Below, in pieces: positions 54,611 through 64,000 of a stretch of 64,000 bases of DNA; the first letter of the stretch is position 1, and the number at the start of each line of letters is the position of its first letter. Origin of the DNA: Erodium maritimum. Its lineage: Eukaryota; Streptophyta; Magnoliopsida; Geraniales; Geraniaceae. The notes under the pieces are model-generated. The model searched no databases. It was not told where the DNA came from and was given only the letters and a program-made list of their open reading frames with translations. The DNA lies in the NCBI GenBank assembly GCA_963921825.1, contig OY997592.1, positions 52,534,336-52,598,335 on the forward strand, read 5' to 3'. The position numbers and the translations under genes were made by a program.

Positions 54611-56414
54611 CAACAAATAATGCACAACAACCTCCGGGCATAAACGATGCCTCCAACAGTCCTAAGATCACTAGTTTCACAAACAACCTCCGGGCATGGT
54701 CATATGCCTCTAGTAATTCAATTATCGCTAAGTTCTCTGCTCCTACGACACTACTAAGTGTCACATGCCTTTCCAATAATTACTAAGTTCCCGTAACATG
54801 CTTTTCTAATATTAGGTAACCTAAATAACCCACGACACCCCGGTGTCACATGCAATTCTATAGTTAACTTTCTCTAGTCAGGGCCGAGATCCGACTACTT
54901 TTCCCTACGTCACGACGATACCGCAGCAGCGTCTTCTAGCTGCTGACGACCGGGCCAACGCTGTCTTCCAGGGAGAAGTCCGCGTCTGGGTGTAACTCCG
55001 GTTTTCTCTTCGATCGAAGCCGCACTCTAAATTTAACACGAAGTCACAAATTAATAACGGTTCCACCGTTAAATCAAAGGTTACGATTAGTCCAGTTTAA
55101 ATCCGACAGTTGTCTTTTAAACTCGAGCGGGCTAAAAGCGGGATCACGACGAGTCGGGTTCGAGCCCCGAGCACAGAACTCGGTGCACGTTTCTCGAGGC
55201 ATAAGTCCTGAGGCACGAGTCCTAAGGTCCGATCCGAAGTTCCCGTTTTTGTCTCGTTCACAGTCCGATTAAACGTCTAGTTCCAAACCGTCTTAAATTA
55301 AAACTGACTTCAAAATTCTTTTATTTCAAATCCTTTTACATTTAAATCTGATTTTTAAACCCCTTTCTATTTAAATTAGGTTTTGTTATACTTTCCTTTT
55401 GAAAATTGTTTTCTTTTCACATTTACGTTCCAACTTCGATTCCACACGCCCAAAATCAGTTCTTTTGATCAAAACAGATCTGAACCCTTTTTGAATAAAT
55501 CTGATTTTCGTTTTAAATTCAGTTTTCTTTTCATTTTCTTTTAATAAAAACGTTCTCCTTAATTTTCAGTTCCGAAATCGTCTTTACAACTTCCGATCAA
55601 CAAAACAAACCAGATCCAGAAAAGATCGAACCAATCAAGGCACGGAAACAGAAATAGCGTAAAAGGAAAAGAGAGCTCGGGTTTTAGACCGGCCGACCAC
55701 CGGCGACCCAGACCCCGTGGGTGAGAATCTCACCGTAGGAAACGCAGAAGACGATGGTGGGGTGGGTCGTTGCCGTCTCGCGAGCTGCTGGGTACGTCGA
55801 ACTTGCCTCAGATCCGGACCGAGAGGCGAAGGTCTCGGCCGAGCAGCGATGGTCCGAAACGCCGGCGGTGGTTTGGTTCCATCTTCGCCGGCGAGCCAGA
55901 CGCCACAGGGAAGATGGACGGTGGAGTGAGAGAATGGGAGATAGAGGAAGACGGCGGCCGGAACCGAGAGAAGAGAGGGAGGAGATCGGTGCTGCTCGGC
56001 GTGGTGGTCGTAGAGGGTGAGAGGGGGTTGGGAGCGGCTGTGCGATGGCGAGGCTCGGGACCGGGAAGGAGATCGATTTTCAGAGAAGAGGGAGGGGAGT
56101 GATGGAGCTGCGCGAGGTTCGAAGAAACGAAGAAGGAGAGGAATGCATCAGAAACCCTAATTGTAGGGTATTTAAAGGCGGGCCAGGCTTGGGCCTCAGA
56201 GGCGGAATGGGCCGTTCGGCCCAAACGTGAAGAAGAGGGCTGGGTCTGCTTGTCAGGCCTGGTCCGACTCTTACCTTCTTTTTTTTGCTCTCCTTTTTAT
56301 TACTATTATTTTTTAAAAACGAATTAAAAATTAGATCGAATTTCAACCTCGTCGTTCGGATCGAATAAAATTAAATAAAATAACTCTTTTTACTGAAGCG
56401 GTCTTCACAAAAAT

Positions 56415-57830
56415 ATCCAATGTGAACGTGTTTAGTCCAAATACGATATTGTCATATTACTACGTATCGTTATGAAATGTTTGTGGCATACATGACCCGT
56501 GATTGTAATGTTCTATTATGAATACAACGAGGTTCGGGATGGATGATGGTTTATTGTTCAAAGTAGTTAACATTTGTGTATCGATGGATGTATATCCGTT
56601 GGTAAGGCCACACAAAAAAAGATCAGATTTCCGCTAAGTGTTGTGTGTAAAACGACGTCGTGCCACTTACTTAAGCTTACCGACATATATGTATTCATCG
56701 GTAAGCAATAGTCCATTTAGGTCAGATCTTATCCACACTTACGCATTTCTCTCTCAAAATTACTCTCGTTCTCTCTCGAAATTCCTATCGCCTCTCTCGT
56801 TTCTCACCGCCGCTCTTCCTCACCATAGCCTCACCGTCGTCCACACGGTATCATGTTCGAGCTTAAGCGCTCAAGCTCAGCCATCTCCCTCACTGCCTCC
56901 ACACATTATCGTCAAAGATCCGAGGCTACAAGCTCAAGTTCGTTTTCTCCTCCTCCCCTATTGTTCTCTATTTATTATTTGGGGATTTAGTAGTTAGGGT
57001 TTGGGGTTCGGTTTTTGTTCTAATCTAGGGTTTGGGGATTTAGGTGGTTTAACTGGAGCTTTGTGAGCAATTTTATTACTTCACTGTGTTACCATATTTG
57101 TTCTTTAACCTTGAAGAGTCAGTGAGGTAGGCGTTGCAGTTGACTGAAACTCTGTAAGCAATTTTGGCAATTTTATTTCCTATCATATTTTCCATCGTCC
57201 ATTTGAACGTGTGCACTGAATAAACGCTGAAGTTCGTTTCTTTCCATTATTAACATTCCTTGTAGCGTATTGTTTGTTTATTTATTCATCACAACGATAA
57301 GTTTGTGTCATCTATTTTTATAGTTTGAAATGTTTAGCTTGTGTTTGGTGAGACTGTGTATTGTTTGTTTGTTTATTCGTCACAACGATAAGTTTGTGTT
57401 CGTGGCTAAGAAAGTCAACCCCACCGACGGATGCGGTGGTCCGTCTCCCAAAATCTACACTAACAAGACTTGGCCGACGGATGTATCCGTCGGTCTATTT
57501 TGTTGTCGACCGATAAGCTTACCTACGCAACGAATGTAATCTGTCTGTCAAGTGTCAACTACGTTTCAGCAGTAGTGTCTCTCGGTGTTTTTCTTTTTGT
57601 TATTTTATCCCTTTTAAAGTTGTTTATACATGTAACATGACTTTTGTCTTCTTGGTATTTTGACATTTGTTATTGGCTTTCGTGGTTTGTTTATAAAGTT
57701 GATGCCAAGGAGGAGACCTTATATCAAACACATCCACCGAACTAGCTGTTAGAATTCAACCACCATATTGCCCTCTGCCAAACCACTAGAAGCACACAAT
57801 ATAAGCCAGCATGCAAAATAAACCTAAGCT
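56415..57830. other. Intergenic with possible CACTA-type end near 57577
   Basis: Contains CCGACGG / CCGTCGG motifs, including the palindrome CCGACGGATGTATCCGTCGG (57474-57493), and ends a block with TTTCAGCAGTAGTG (57564-57577), the complement of a CACTACTG terminus. This resembles subterminal repeats and the end of a CACTA transposon. The opposite CACTA end was not found. A leader-like pyrimidine-rich part lies at 56740-56900. No protein supported. Confidence 0.3.
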
Positions 57831-57835
57831 ATAAC

Positions 57836-58006
57836 TGAAAGATTGATAATTCTCATTGATATTTGCATTACAATAATAGGTATATATAGTGGTAGAGTAC
57901 GTAACTGAGTAGAAGACTAGTATGCTATAAATGTCCCTATACATTGAATCTAGGGAGGAACCTATCTATATATGAATTCTAATATAACTAGTAATATAAT
58001 CTAACA
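57836..58006 (-). repeat. 3' LTR of the short-LTR retrotransposon
   Basis: 171 bp, differing from the right LTR at only a few positions (e.g. GCATTAC versus GCGTTAC; AACTGAGTAG versus AACTGGGTAG). The similarity suggests a fairly recent insertion. Confidence 0.9.
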
Positions 58007-58420
58007 TTCCCCCGCAGTCGGAGCAAGAGGAAGCTGAATGCTCTGACTGGAGCCAAAATCATTGAAGAGAGATAGTAAACCGTTGATGAAGATACTCGTG
58101 CTCGAATTGTAGGGTGAATCGATGAAAAGAGAAATATAGTAGTCTTGTGTTGGTATGAATATCCATAAATTGGTATGTAGAGCACGTGAACTTGAACAAA
58201 TATGAAGACCAGAGAACATTTTAAGAATAGATTTGAGAAAAGAGGAGAAATCTGGTGAGAACCATGCTTTAACGTAGGAACCGCGAGAACCAATCTAAGT
58301 CATCCATTTTAGGAATGGATGGATGAGATGCAATTGAGTAGTTGACTTGTTGACTGCAAAAAAACAACACTTTTTAGTAAGTGGTAAGAGCTTTTTAGTA
58401 AAACTATCATATTATTTTTT

Positions 58421-59432
58421 GGGAAAATTTCAATTTAATACCCTGGCAAACATTTATTTGCAATATAATACCCTAGCTTATTTTTTTTGCAATTTAATAC
58501 CATGGCAAACATTTATTTTCACTTTCATACCCAACCGTTAACTTTCCATCCAAAATGGATGAAAAGTCCAAAATACCCCTTGAGATCAATCATATTTTCA
58601 ACACCTACCACAAAAAATCATATTTTTTATATATTTCAAAAAACTATATTTTATTTCAAAAAATATTTAAAAAATCAGTTTTGATATATTTCAAAAATCA
58701 TATTTTTATATAATTTAAAAAATCAGATTTATTTAAAAAAATATTTTAAAAAATCAGTTTTTATATATTAATTTTTTTTATATGTTTTCAAAAATAGATT
58801 TTATTTCAAAAAAAATATTTTAAAAAAGCAGTTTTTATTTATTTAAAAAATAAATTTTTATATATTTCATAATAATATTTTTATATAATTTAAAAAAACA
58901 AATTTATTTCAAAAAATAATAATTAAAAATCAGTTTTTTATATTATAAGAATCAGGTGTTTTTTATATTTTTTAAAAAATTAGACTTTATTTCAAAAAAT
59001 ATTTTTTAAAAAATCAGTTTTTATATATTTAAAAAATAAATTTTTATATATTTCAAAAATCATATTTTTATGTAATTCAAAAAATCAGATTTATTTAAAA
59101 AAATTAAAATCAGTTTTTTTTTATATTACAAAAAAAACATATTTTTATATATTTCAAAAAATTATATTTTATTTCAAAAAATATTTGAAAAAAAATTAGT
59201 TTTTATATATTTAAAAAATCAAAGATTGAAGGGTGTTTTTGGTATTTTTTTGAAAAAACAAGGTCATGTGCAAAGCACATGACTACTTTCCATCCATTTT
59301 GGATGGAAAGTTAACGGTTGGGTATGAAAGTGAAAATAAATGTTTGCCAGGGTATTAAAATGCAAAAAAAACAAGCTAGGGTATTATACTGCAAATAAAT
59401 GTTTTGTCAGGGTATTAAATTAAAATTTTCCC
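58421..59432. mobile_element. Foldback MULE-like MITE with 9-bp TSD
   Basis: Left end GGGAAAATTTCAATTTAATA, right end its complement ending TTAAAATTTTCCC; about 150-bp arms, AT-rich loop of CAAAAAATCAGATTT-like repeats. Flanked by TTATTTTTT (58412-58420 and 59433-59441). Lies in the internal region of the short-LTR retrotransposon. Confidence 0.9.
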
Positions 59433-59444
59433 TTATTTTTTTTA

Positions 59445-60428
59445 ACCAATTCACTAATTTAATTTTTCCCGCTTCGTTTGAACTCCGATTGGCTTCAAAC
59501 TTGCGCCATTAGTTTTGTTTTTTTAAGGGCTTTCAATCAAGATCAGTCATAAATATATTTTGAAGCACGAAAAAAAAAATTATTTCAGGGTATATTTTTT
59601 TTAAAAAAATCTGGATAATTTTTATCAACACTTTGCTCTGGATTTATCAACATTTTTACACTGGTTTTATCAACACTTTACACTGGTTTTATCACCTCAT
59701 TTTTTCAAAACTGATCATGATTTTATCACCTCATCGCGTGCTTTTTATGAACACTAGTTTTATCAACACTAAACACTAGGTTTATCATTCACTTACGTGT
59801 GTTTTATCACCCCCATCACATGTTGTTTTTGAAGCACGAAATAAAGATTATTTCGGGGCTGATTTTTAAAGAAATTAAATTTGTGTAATTTTTATCAACA
59901 CTTTGCTCTGGGTTTATCAACACTTTACACTAGTTTTATCAACACTTTACACTGGTTTTATCACCCCATTCTCCAAAACTGATCATGATTTTTATCATCT
60001 CATCACGTGCTTTTTATGAACACCAGTTTTATCAAAACTAAACACTAGGTTTAACATTGATTTAAGTGTGTTTTATCACTCCATCACAATTTTTTTTATC
60101 AATGTTAAACTCTAGTTTATCACACTTATTATCAAAATTGAACATGATTTTTATCATCTCATTATTTGTTTCTTATCACCTCATTACATGTTTTTTTTAT
60201 CAACATTTAGCACTAGTTTGGTACTCCGATATAAAACATTTATTAGTGAAGATTTATCAACGCTCAACATTATTTTTATCACCTTAATATAAATTTTTAT
60301 TTTCGTGCTTCAAAATATATTCATGACTGATCTTGATTTAAAGCCCTTGAAAAAAGAAAAATATTGGCGCAAGTTTGAAGTTAATCGGAGTTCAAACGAA
60401 TCGGAAAATATTAAATTAGTGAATTGGT
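59445..60428. mobile_element. Foldback element with TTTATCAACAC tandem repeats
   Basis: Arms ACCAATTCACTAATTTAAT (left) and ATTAAATTAGTGAATTGGT (right), extended by GAACTCCGATTGGCTTCAAA / TTTGAAGTTAATCGGAGTTC. The loop has many units of TTTATCAACACTTTACACTG and TTTTATCACCTCAT. Target duplication not resolved. It starts three bases after the TSD of the preceding foldback. Confidence 0.75.
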
Positions 60429-61263
60429 GAAGAAAAAAATGAACACTTGTCCACATGGCACCATGCTATTACAATTATACCCTTGCTTGTGTGAGAATGG
60501 ATGAAAGTGGCGTGAATTTGGCTTGGATTGGGGTGATGATGTGGCATTTTGATGAGTGTGTGATCATAGATGAGAGTGGCTAGGACTGGTTCTCACAGTT
60601 CCTATGTTAAGAGTGGTTCTCAATAGATTTCTCCTCTTGAGAAAAAGATAAAACTTATGAGAATTGAAGAACTTTTTTTTTGGAAGAACATATTTAAAGA
60701 GAGATTTTTTTTGGAAGATTAGATTGAAAAGAACTCTTCTTGAGTAATGAGATTTTTTTTTGTTTGAAAAAGAAAAGACAATAATAAAAAGAGTTGTTGA
60801 GAAAATATGAATTTAGGGAAGATGAAAGAGTATATGACAGAAAATTAGATAGCATTTGATACAAAGAAGATGATTTCACCAAACTTATGATATTTTCATA
60901 GTTTGTAGAACAAGAGAATAAATAAAGATGATAAATCATGAATGATGCGGAAAGATTTTACACATAGAAGAAGAAAAGAGAGAAATGCATATGATAAAAG
61001 AAAGAGCAATAAGCACTTAAAATTGAGAGTAGATAAGAAGAATGATAATAAAACTATGATGACTATGTGATGAAGAAGAAAATAGAATGACTAAATATAA
61101 GGATGTAGAGAGATGATAATATTGAATAGAGATTGACTACTGGAGGAAAAAAAGAAGAAGTTATATTTGCTATAAATTGCCTTGCCCACCCGTTAAAACC
61201 ATAAGCTAACGAGTGGGCAAAGCTATGGATTCACAAAAGTTTAACCAAGGATCGTAACCAATC

Positions 61264-61275
61264 GCTCTGATACCA
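61264..61275 (-). other. Primer-binding site for initiator tRNA-Met
   Basis: TGGTATCAGAGC on the minus strand, immediately inside the 5' LTR. Copia and TRIM elements commonly use this site. Confidence 0.85.
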
Positions 61276-61936
61276 TGAAAGATTGATAATTCTCATTGAT
61301 ATTTGCGTTACAATAATAGATATATATAGTGGTAGAGTACGTAACTGGGTAGAAGACTAGTATGCTATAAATGTCTCTATACATTGAATCTAAGGAGAAA
61401 CCTATCTATATATGAATTCTAATATAACTAGTAATATAATCTAGGGATAATTATCATTCCCAACCCCAAACTTTACGTCAAATTCATATCCTAACCCCTC
61501 CTCACCTTTCGTTTCAAATCCTAACCTCAACTTTCATTTTTTTTTTCAAAACCTATCATTTAATGCTCGAATTAATGTAACAGTTAATTTGCTATTCACG
61601 TGCACACTTAAGTGACCCCATATTTCGAATTTATTCCCATTTTTCCTCTTAAAACTACTACTTAAGTGTAAGATTGTGAATGTGAATGGATTTAGGAGGG
61701 TATCAATGAGAAAGGGTCAAGGGTAAAAATGGGAATAAATTCGAAATATGGGGTCACTTAAGTGTGCACGTGACCAACAAATTAACTGTTCCGCTAATTC
61801 GAACAGTAAATGATAGGTTTTGAAAAAAAAACGAAAGTTGAGGTTAGGATTTGAAACGAAAGGTGAAGAGGGGTTAGGATGTGAATTTGACGTAAAGTTT
61901 AGGGTTGCGAATGATTATTATCCCTATAATCTAACA
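61276..61936 (-). repeat. 5' LTR of the short-LTR retrotransposon, split by a foldback
   Basis: LTR sequence is 61276-61443 plus 61934-61936; the foldback at 61444-61924 and its duplicated TATAATCTA account for the rest. Confidence 0.9.
61444..61924. mobile_element. Foldback MULE-like MITE inside an LTR, exact 9-bp TSD
   Basis: Arms start GGGATAATTATCATTCCC and end with near-complement ATGATTATTATCCC; the arms continue over about 200 bp (CCTCAACTTTC ... GAAAGTTGAGG; ATATGGGGTCACTTAAGTGT). TATAATCTA flanks both sides (61435-61443 and 61925-61933). The insertion falls four bases from the end of the LTR. Confidence 0.92.
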
Positions 61937-61941
61937 ATAAC

Positions 61942-62708
61942 AACCTTCAACGCAATAGGTACACCGTTCTCTTGCTTATACTTTCACTATAATGCCCGCT
62001 TGTAGTGATTTTTATGATTGTTGAGATTTTATAATCTTAGTAGAAGACAATGCGCCTAAGATTAGTCACTTGATTAATTTTCGACAATCGATTTTTAATG
62101 TGTAGACCTCAAAATTCAAACTATCAAGAGAACATCATAATCGGGAGCATCAATTCAATTGATTGATCTTAAGGACTGACTTGTCACATGACATGAAGAA
62201 GACTAAAGTCTTACATAAAAGATGTGACGTATATATAATCATACATGTTTATGACGCATTTATAGTGAAAGAGGAGATAAAATTTCAATTTATTTATTTA
62301 ACTAAAAATAAAACTAATTTAGCCATAACTGGTTAAAATAGCCATTGGTGAATCACCTCACATGGACAGATAAAAAGCCTCAACCAATTAGCTCAGAAAT
62401 AATCCATTATTTCAAATTGCCCTTTTATCTGTACTTTTTTCACACTGAATCATCTTGAAAGCAACACCTGAATCACCCACAGACAGAGGTTATAAAAGGA
62501 CCAACATTGAAGGCTCAAGACTTTCTGTTTTTATATCATTTTCAGTACAATCGACTGTGACCAACAAAAAACCAGACCAACAGATATGTGTAACTTCTCT
62601 AGTCACCGGTTACGTTCCTTCACCCCGTAATTACTAAAATAACCCTCACCTTCTCTTTTAAGACTTCCTCGCCACTCTCTCTCAATCCCCACTCCCTCGC
62701 AAATCACA
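61942..62708 (+). promoter_or_regulatory. Upstream region of the carboxylesterase gene
   Basis: No ORF supported. TATAAAAG at 62491-62498 is a plausible TATA box, 211-218 bp before the ATG. A CT-rich leader (CCTCGCCACTCTCTCTCAATC, 62667-62687) precedes the start codon. Confidence 0.45.
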
Positions 62709-63760
62709 ATGTCTAGTTCCGCCGCCGCCGCGCCGCCCTTCGTGGTCGACGAATGCCGCGGCGTCCTCCAAGTTTACAGCGACGGCTCCATCGTCCGCTC
62801 CTCCGAGCCCAGCTCCATCTTCCTCTGCCCCCTCCGCGACGACGGCTCTGTGCTCTGGAAAGACGTCGTTTACGACCCCGAATTCGACCTCCAGCTCCGC
62901 CTCTACAAGCCATCTTCCGCCACCGCCAAGCTCCCCATCTTCTACTACATCCACGGCGGCGGCTTCTGCATCGGCTCCCGCACCTGGCCCTGTTTCCACA
63001 ACTACTGCTTCGACCTCGCTTCGGAGCTTCAAGCCGTAGTCGTCGCTCCGGACTATCGCCTGGCGCCGGAGAACCGTCTCCCGGCGGCGATAGAAGACGG
63101 CTTCGCGGCTGTGAAGTGGCTCCAAGCTCAGGCCGTCGCCGAGGAGCCGGACACGTGGCTCTCGGACGTGGCTGATTTCGATAGGGTGTTTATATCGGGC
63201 GACTCGGCGGGCGGGAACATTACCCACAACTTGGCGGTTCGGATCGGGACCGGGTCACCCGACCTGGATCCGATTCGAATCAGGGGATACATCCTGATGG
63301 AACCGTATTTCGGCGGAACGGTGTTGACCAAGTCGGAGGCTGAAGTACCCAAAGAGGCCTTCTTGAACTGGGAAATGCTCGACAGGTTGGCAAATGTGAA
63401 TCCTTATTTTACTAATGAAATAATTACAAATTTGCCACTGACGTTGGGGACAGGTATTCGAGGCTGATGTTACCGGTGGGGGAGACGAGGGATCACCCGC
63501 TGGTGAACCCATTCGGGCCGAGGAGCCGTGGGCTTGAAGCAATGAAGGTGGGCCCAATTCTAGCCGTAGTTGGGGGCAGTGATGTGTTGAAAGACCGAGT
63601 GGAGGAGTATGTGACCAAGCTCAAGGGTTGGGGCTACAACATTGACTACGTGGTGTTTGAAGCACAACAACATGGCTTCGCCTTCTTCGATCCTAACTCT
63701 CAATCTTCCAAGCAATTGACGCAACTCATCAAACAATTTCTCACTCAATATTCCTCTTGA
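62709..63760 (+). CDS. CXE15: CXE15-like carboxylesterase (GID1-related alpha/beta hydrolase), two exons
   Basis: Exons 62709-63385 and 63454-63760; the 68-bp intron has AG|GTTGGC ... GGGACAG|G borders. Without splicing the frame ends at TGA 63465-63467. The protein is 327 aa, the usual plant CXE length. The oxyanion motif HGGG is at 82-85 (YIHGGGFCIGSRTWPCFHN). The nucleophile Ser166 is in GDSAGG, with Asp269 in GGSDVLKDR and His299 in QQHGF, giving a complete triad. The N-terminus (CRGVLQVYSDGSIVRS) and SRTWP are typical of the CXE15 branch. Members hydrolyse small esters; Arabidopsis CXE15 has been linked to strigolactone breakdown, but substrate cannot be assigned from sequence. Soluble, no signal peptide seen. 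GC-rich exon 1 contrasts with the AT-rich surroundings. Confidence 0.9.
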
Positions 63761-64000
63761 GTTGGTCCCATTATTACCCTACTTGAGTACTATATTTCAG
63801 GGTATATCACTAATAGTTATAAAATATAAATAAAATAATCAAATATACCAAAATATTTGATTATTATATAATAAAATTATCAGGTACGATCCTTAGTGGT
63901 CAAGGATTGTTTTCCTTGATGCACTAAATTTATAAAATTGTACTTTTTAGTCAAAAAAAAAAACTTTCTTAAAGATTAAACTCCAATGAAACACTAAACA
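63761..64000 (+). other. 3' flank of the carboxylesterase gene
   Basis: AT-rich, with an AATAAAAT-like polyadenylation signal near 63829. No other feature seen. Confidence 0.45.

Larger units (their letters stand above)
53490..56409 (-). mobile_element. Solo LTR D (2920 bp) with 5-bp TSD, minus orientation
   Basis: Plus-strand ends TGTCACGCCCC and GGTCTTCACA; AAAAT flanks both (53485-53489 and 56410-56414). The 53520-54900 part is the reverse complement of A/B sequence (CAGAAGCTCACCTAGTCCAG, the minisatellite, the block GTGACACTTAGTAGTGTCG). The rest differs, so it is a related but distinct subfamily. ORFs in 55700-56230 overlap on both strands without domains. No internal part. Confidence 0.9.
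57836..61936 (-). mobile_element. Short-LTR non-autonomous Copia/TRIM-like retrotransposon with TSD
   Basis: Direct repeats of 171 bp at 57836-58006 and 61276-61936 (the latter split by a 481-bp insertion). Both start TGAAAGATTG and end ATCTAACA on the plus strand. ATAAC flanks both outer ends (57831-57835 and 61937-61941). Inside the right LTR lies GCTCTGATACCA (61264-61275), the complement of the initiator-Met primer-binding site TGGTATCAGAGC; inside the left LTR lies the complement of a GGGGGAA polypurine tract. The element is therefore in minus orientation. No gag or pol was found, so it must be mobilised in trans. Confidence 0.92.

Noticed and set aside
55717..56230. Overlapping ORFs in 55.7-56.2 kb
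   Set aside because: Same situation in solo LTR D: overlapping frames on both strands without family features.
62709..63467. Carboxylesterase as an intronless truncated 252-aa protein
   Set aside because: A 68-bp GT-AG intron restores the catalytic Asp and His and the normal 327-aa length.

Overview
The window is nuclear DNA from a flowering plant, probably a eudicot. The evidence is spliced genes with GT-AG introns, a nucleus-encoded chloroplast protein, a plant carboxylesterase, and a load of plant-type transposons of every major class. Species cannot be read from the sequence. Only three ordinary host genes are clear, all coding for recognisable plant families. They are a CRR42-like NDH assembly factor (minus, 15191-15607, two exons), a CCHC zinc-knuckle protein of the AT3G43590 type (minus, 16200-20336, seven exons, 550 aa) and a CXE15-like alpha/beta-hydrolase (plus, 62709-63760, two exons, 327 aa). 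They carry out unrelated housekeeping or plastid functions.

Layout. 1-4.9 kb: decayed Copia element (minus) split by a 3.46 kb solo LTR (A). 4.9-8.4 kb: LINE fragments and a PIF/Harbinger element with decayed transposase. 8.6-14.3 kb: full-length L1-type LINE with an 18-bp target-site duplication (TSD). 15.2-20.3 kb: the two minus-strand host genes, with small TEs in introns. About 20.9-31.7 kb: Mutator-like element (MULE-1) with a broken DUF1985/Ulp1-protease-like gene, four small accessory genes in two paralogous pairs, a minus-strand transposase with frameshifts, and clusters of GC-rich palindromes. About 31.7-43.5 kb: a second MULE (MULE-2), shredded by a hAT-type MITE, solo LTR B and a foldback element; it probably carries an acidic/basic repeat ORF, a 93-aa ORF and a different dispersed motif (AGTAYTGG). 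43.5-47.1 kb: hAT-like and Tourist-like MITEs and unrecognised sequence. 47.1-50.3 kb: solo LTR C, inserted beside a Ty3/gypsy gag scrap. 51.3-52.6 kb: Copia-type LTR sequence. 53.5-56.4 kb: solo LTR D. 57.8-61.9 kb: a short-LTR (171 bp) non-autonomous retrotransposon with matching TSDs and a tRNA-iMet-type primer-binding site, carrying three foldback elements. 62.7-63.8 kb: the carboxylesterase gene.

The most interesting unit is MULE-1. Its small genes share promoter modules and duplicated flanks. One intergenic region holds nine GCGC-centred palindromic sites spaced 21, 22, 21, 21, 21, 21, 21 and 21 bp, i.e. two DNA helical turns. The 8-mer CCGATCGG occurs at least eight times in about 10 kb. 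Together with the distinct AGTAYTGG array of MULE-2, this resembles in logic the sequence-specific anti-silencing systems known from Arabidopsis VANDAL MULEs. The proteins here are not ones I recognise, so the parallel is a hypothesis. All calls come from reading the sequence; no database search was run.
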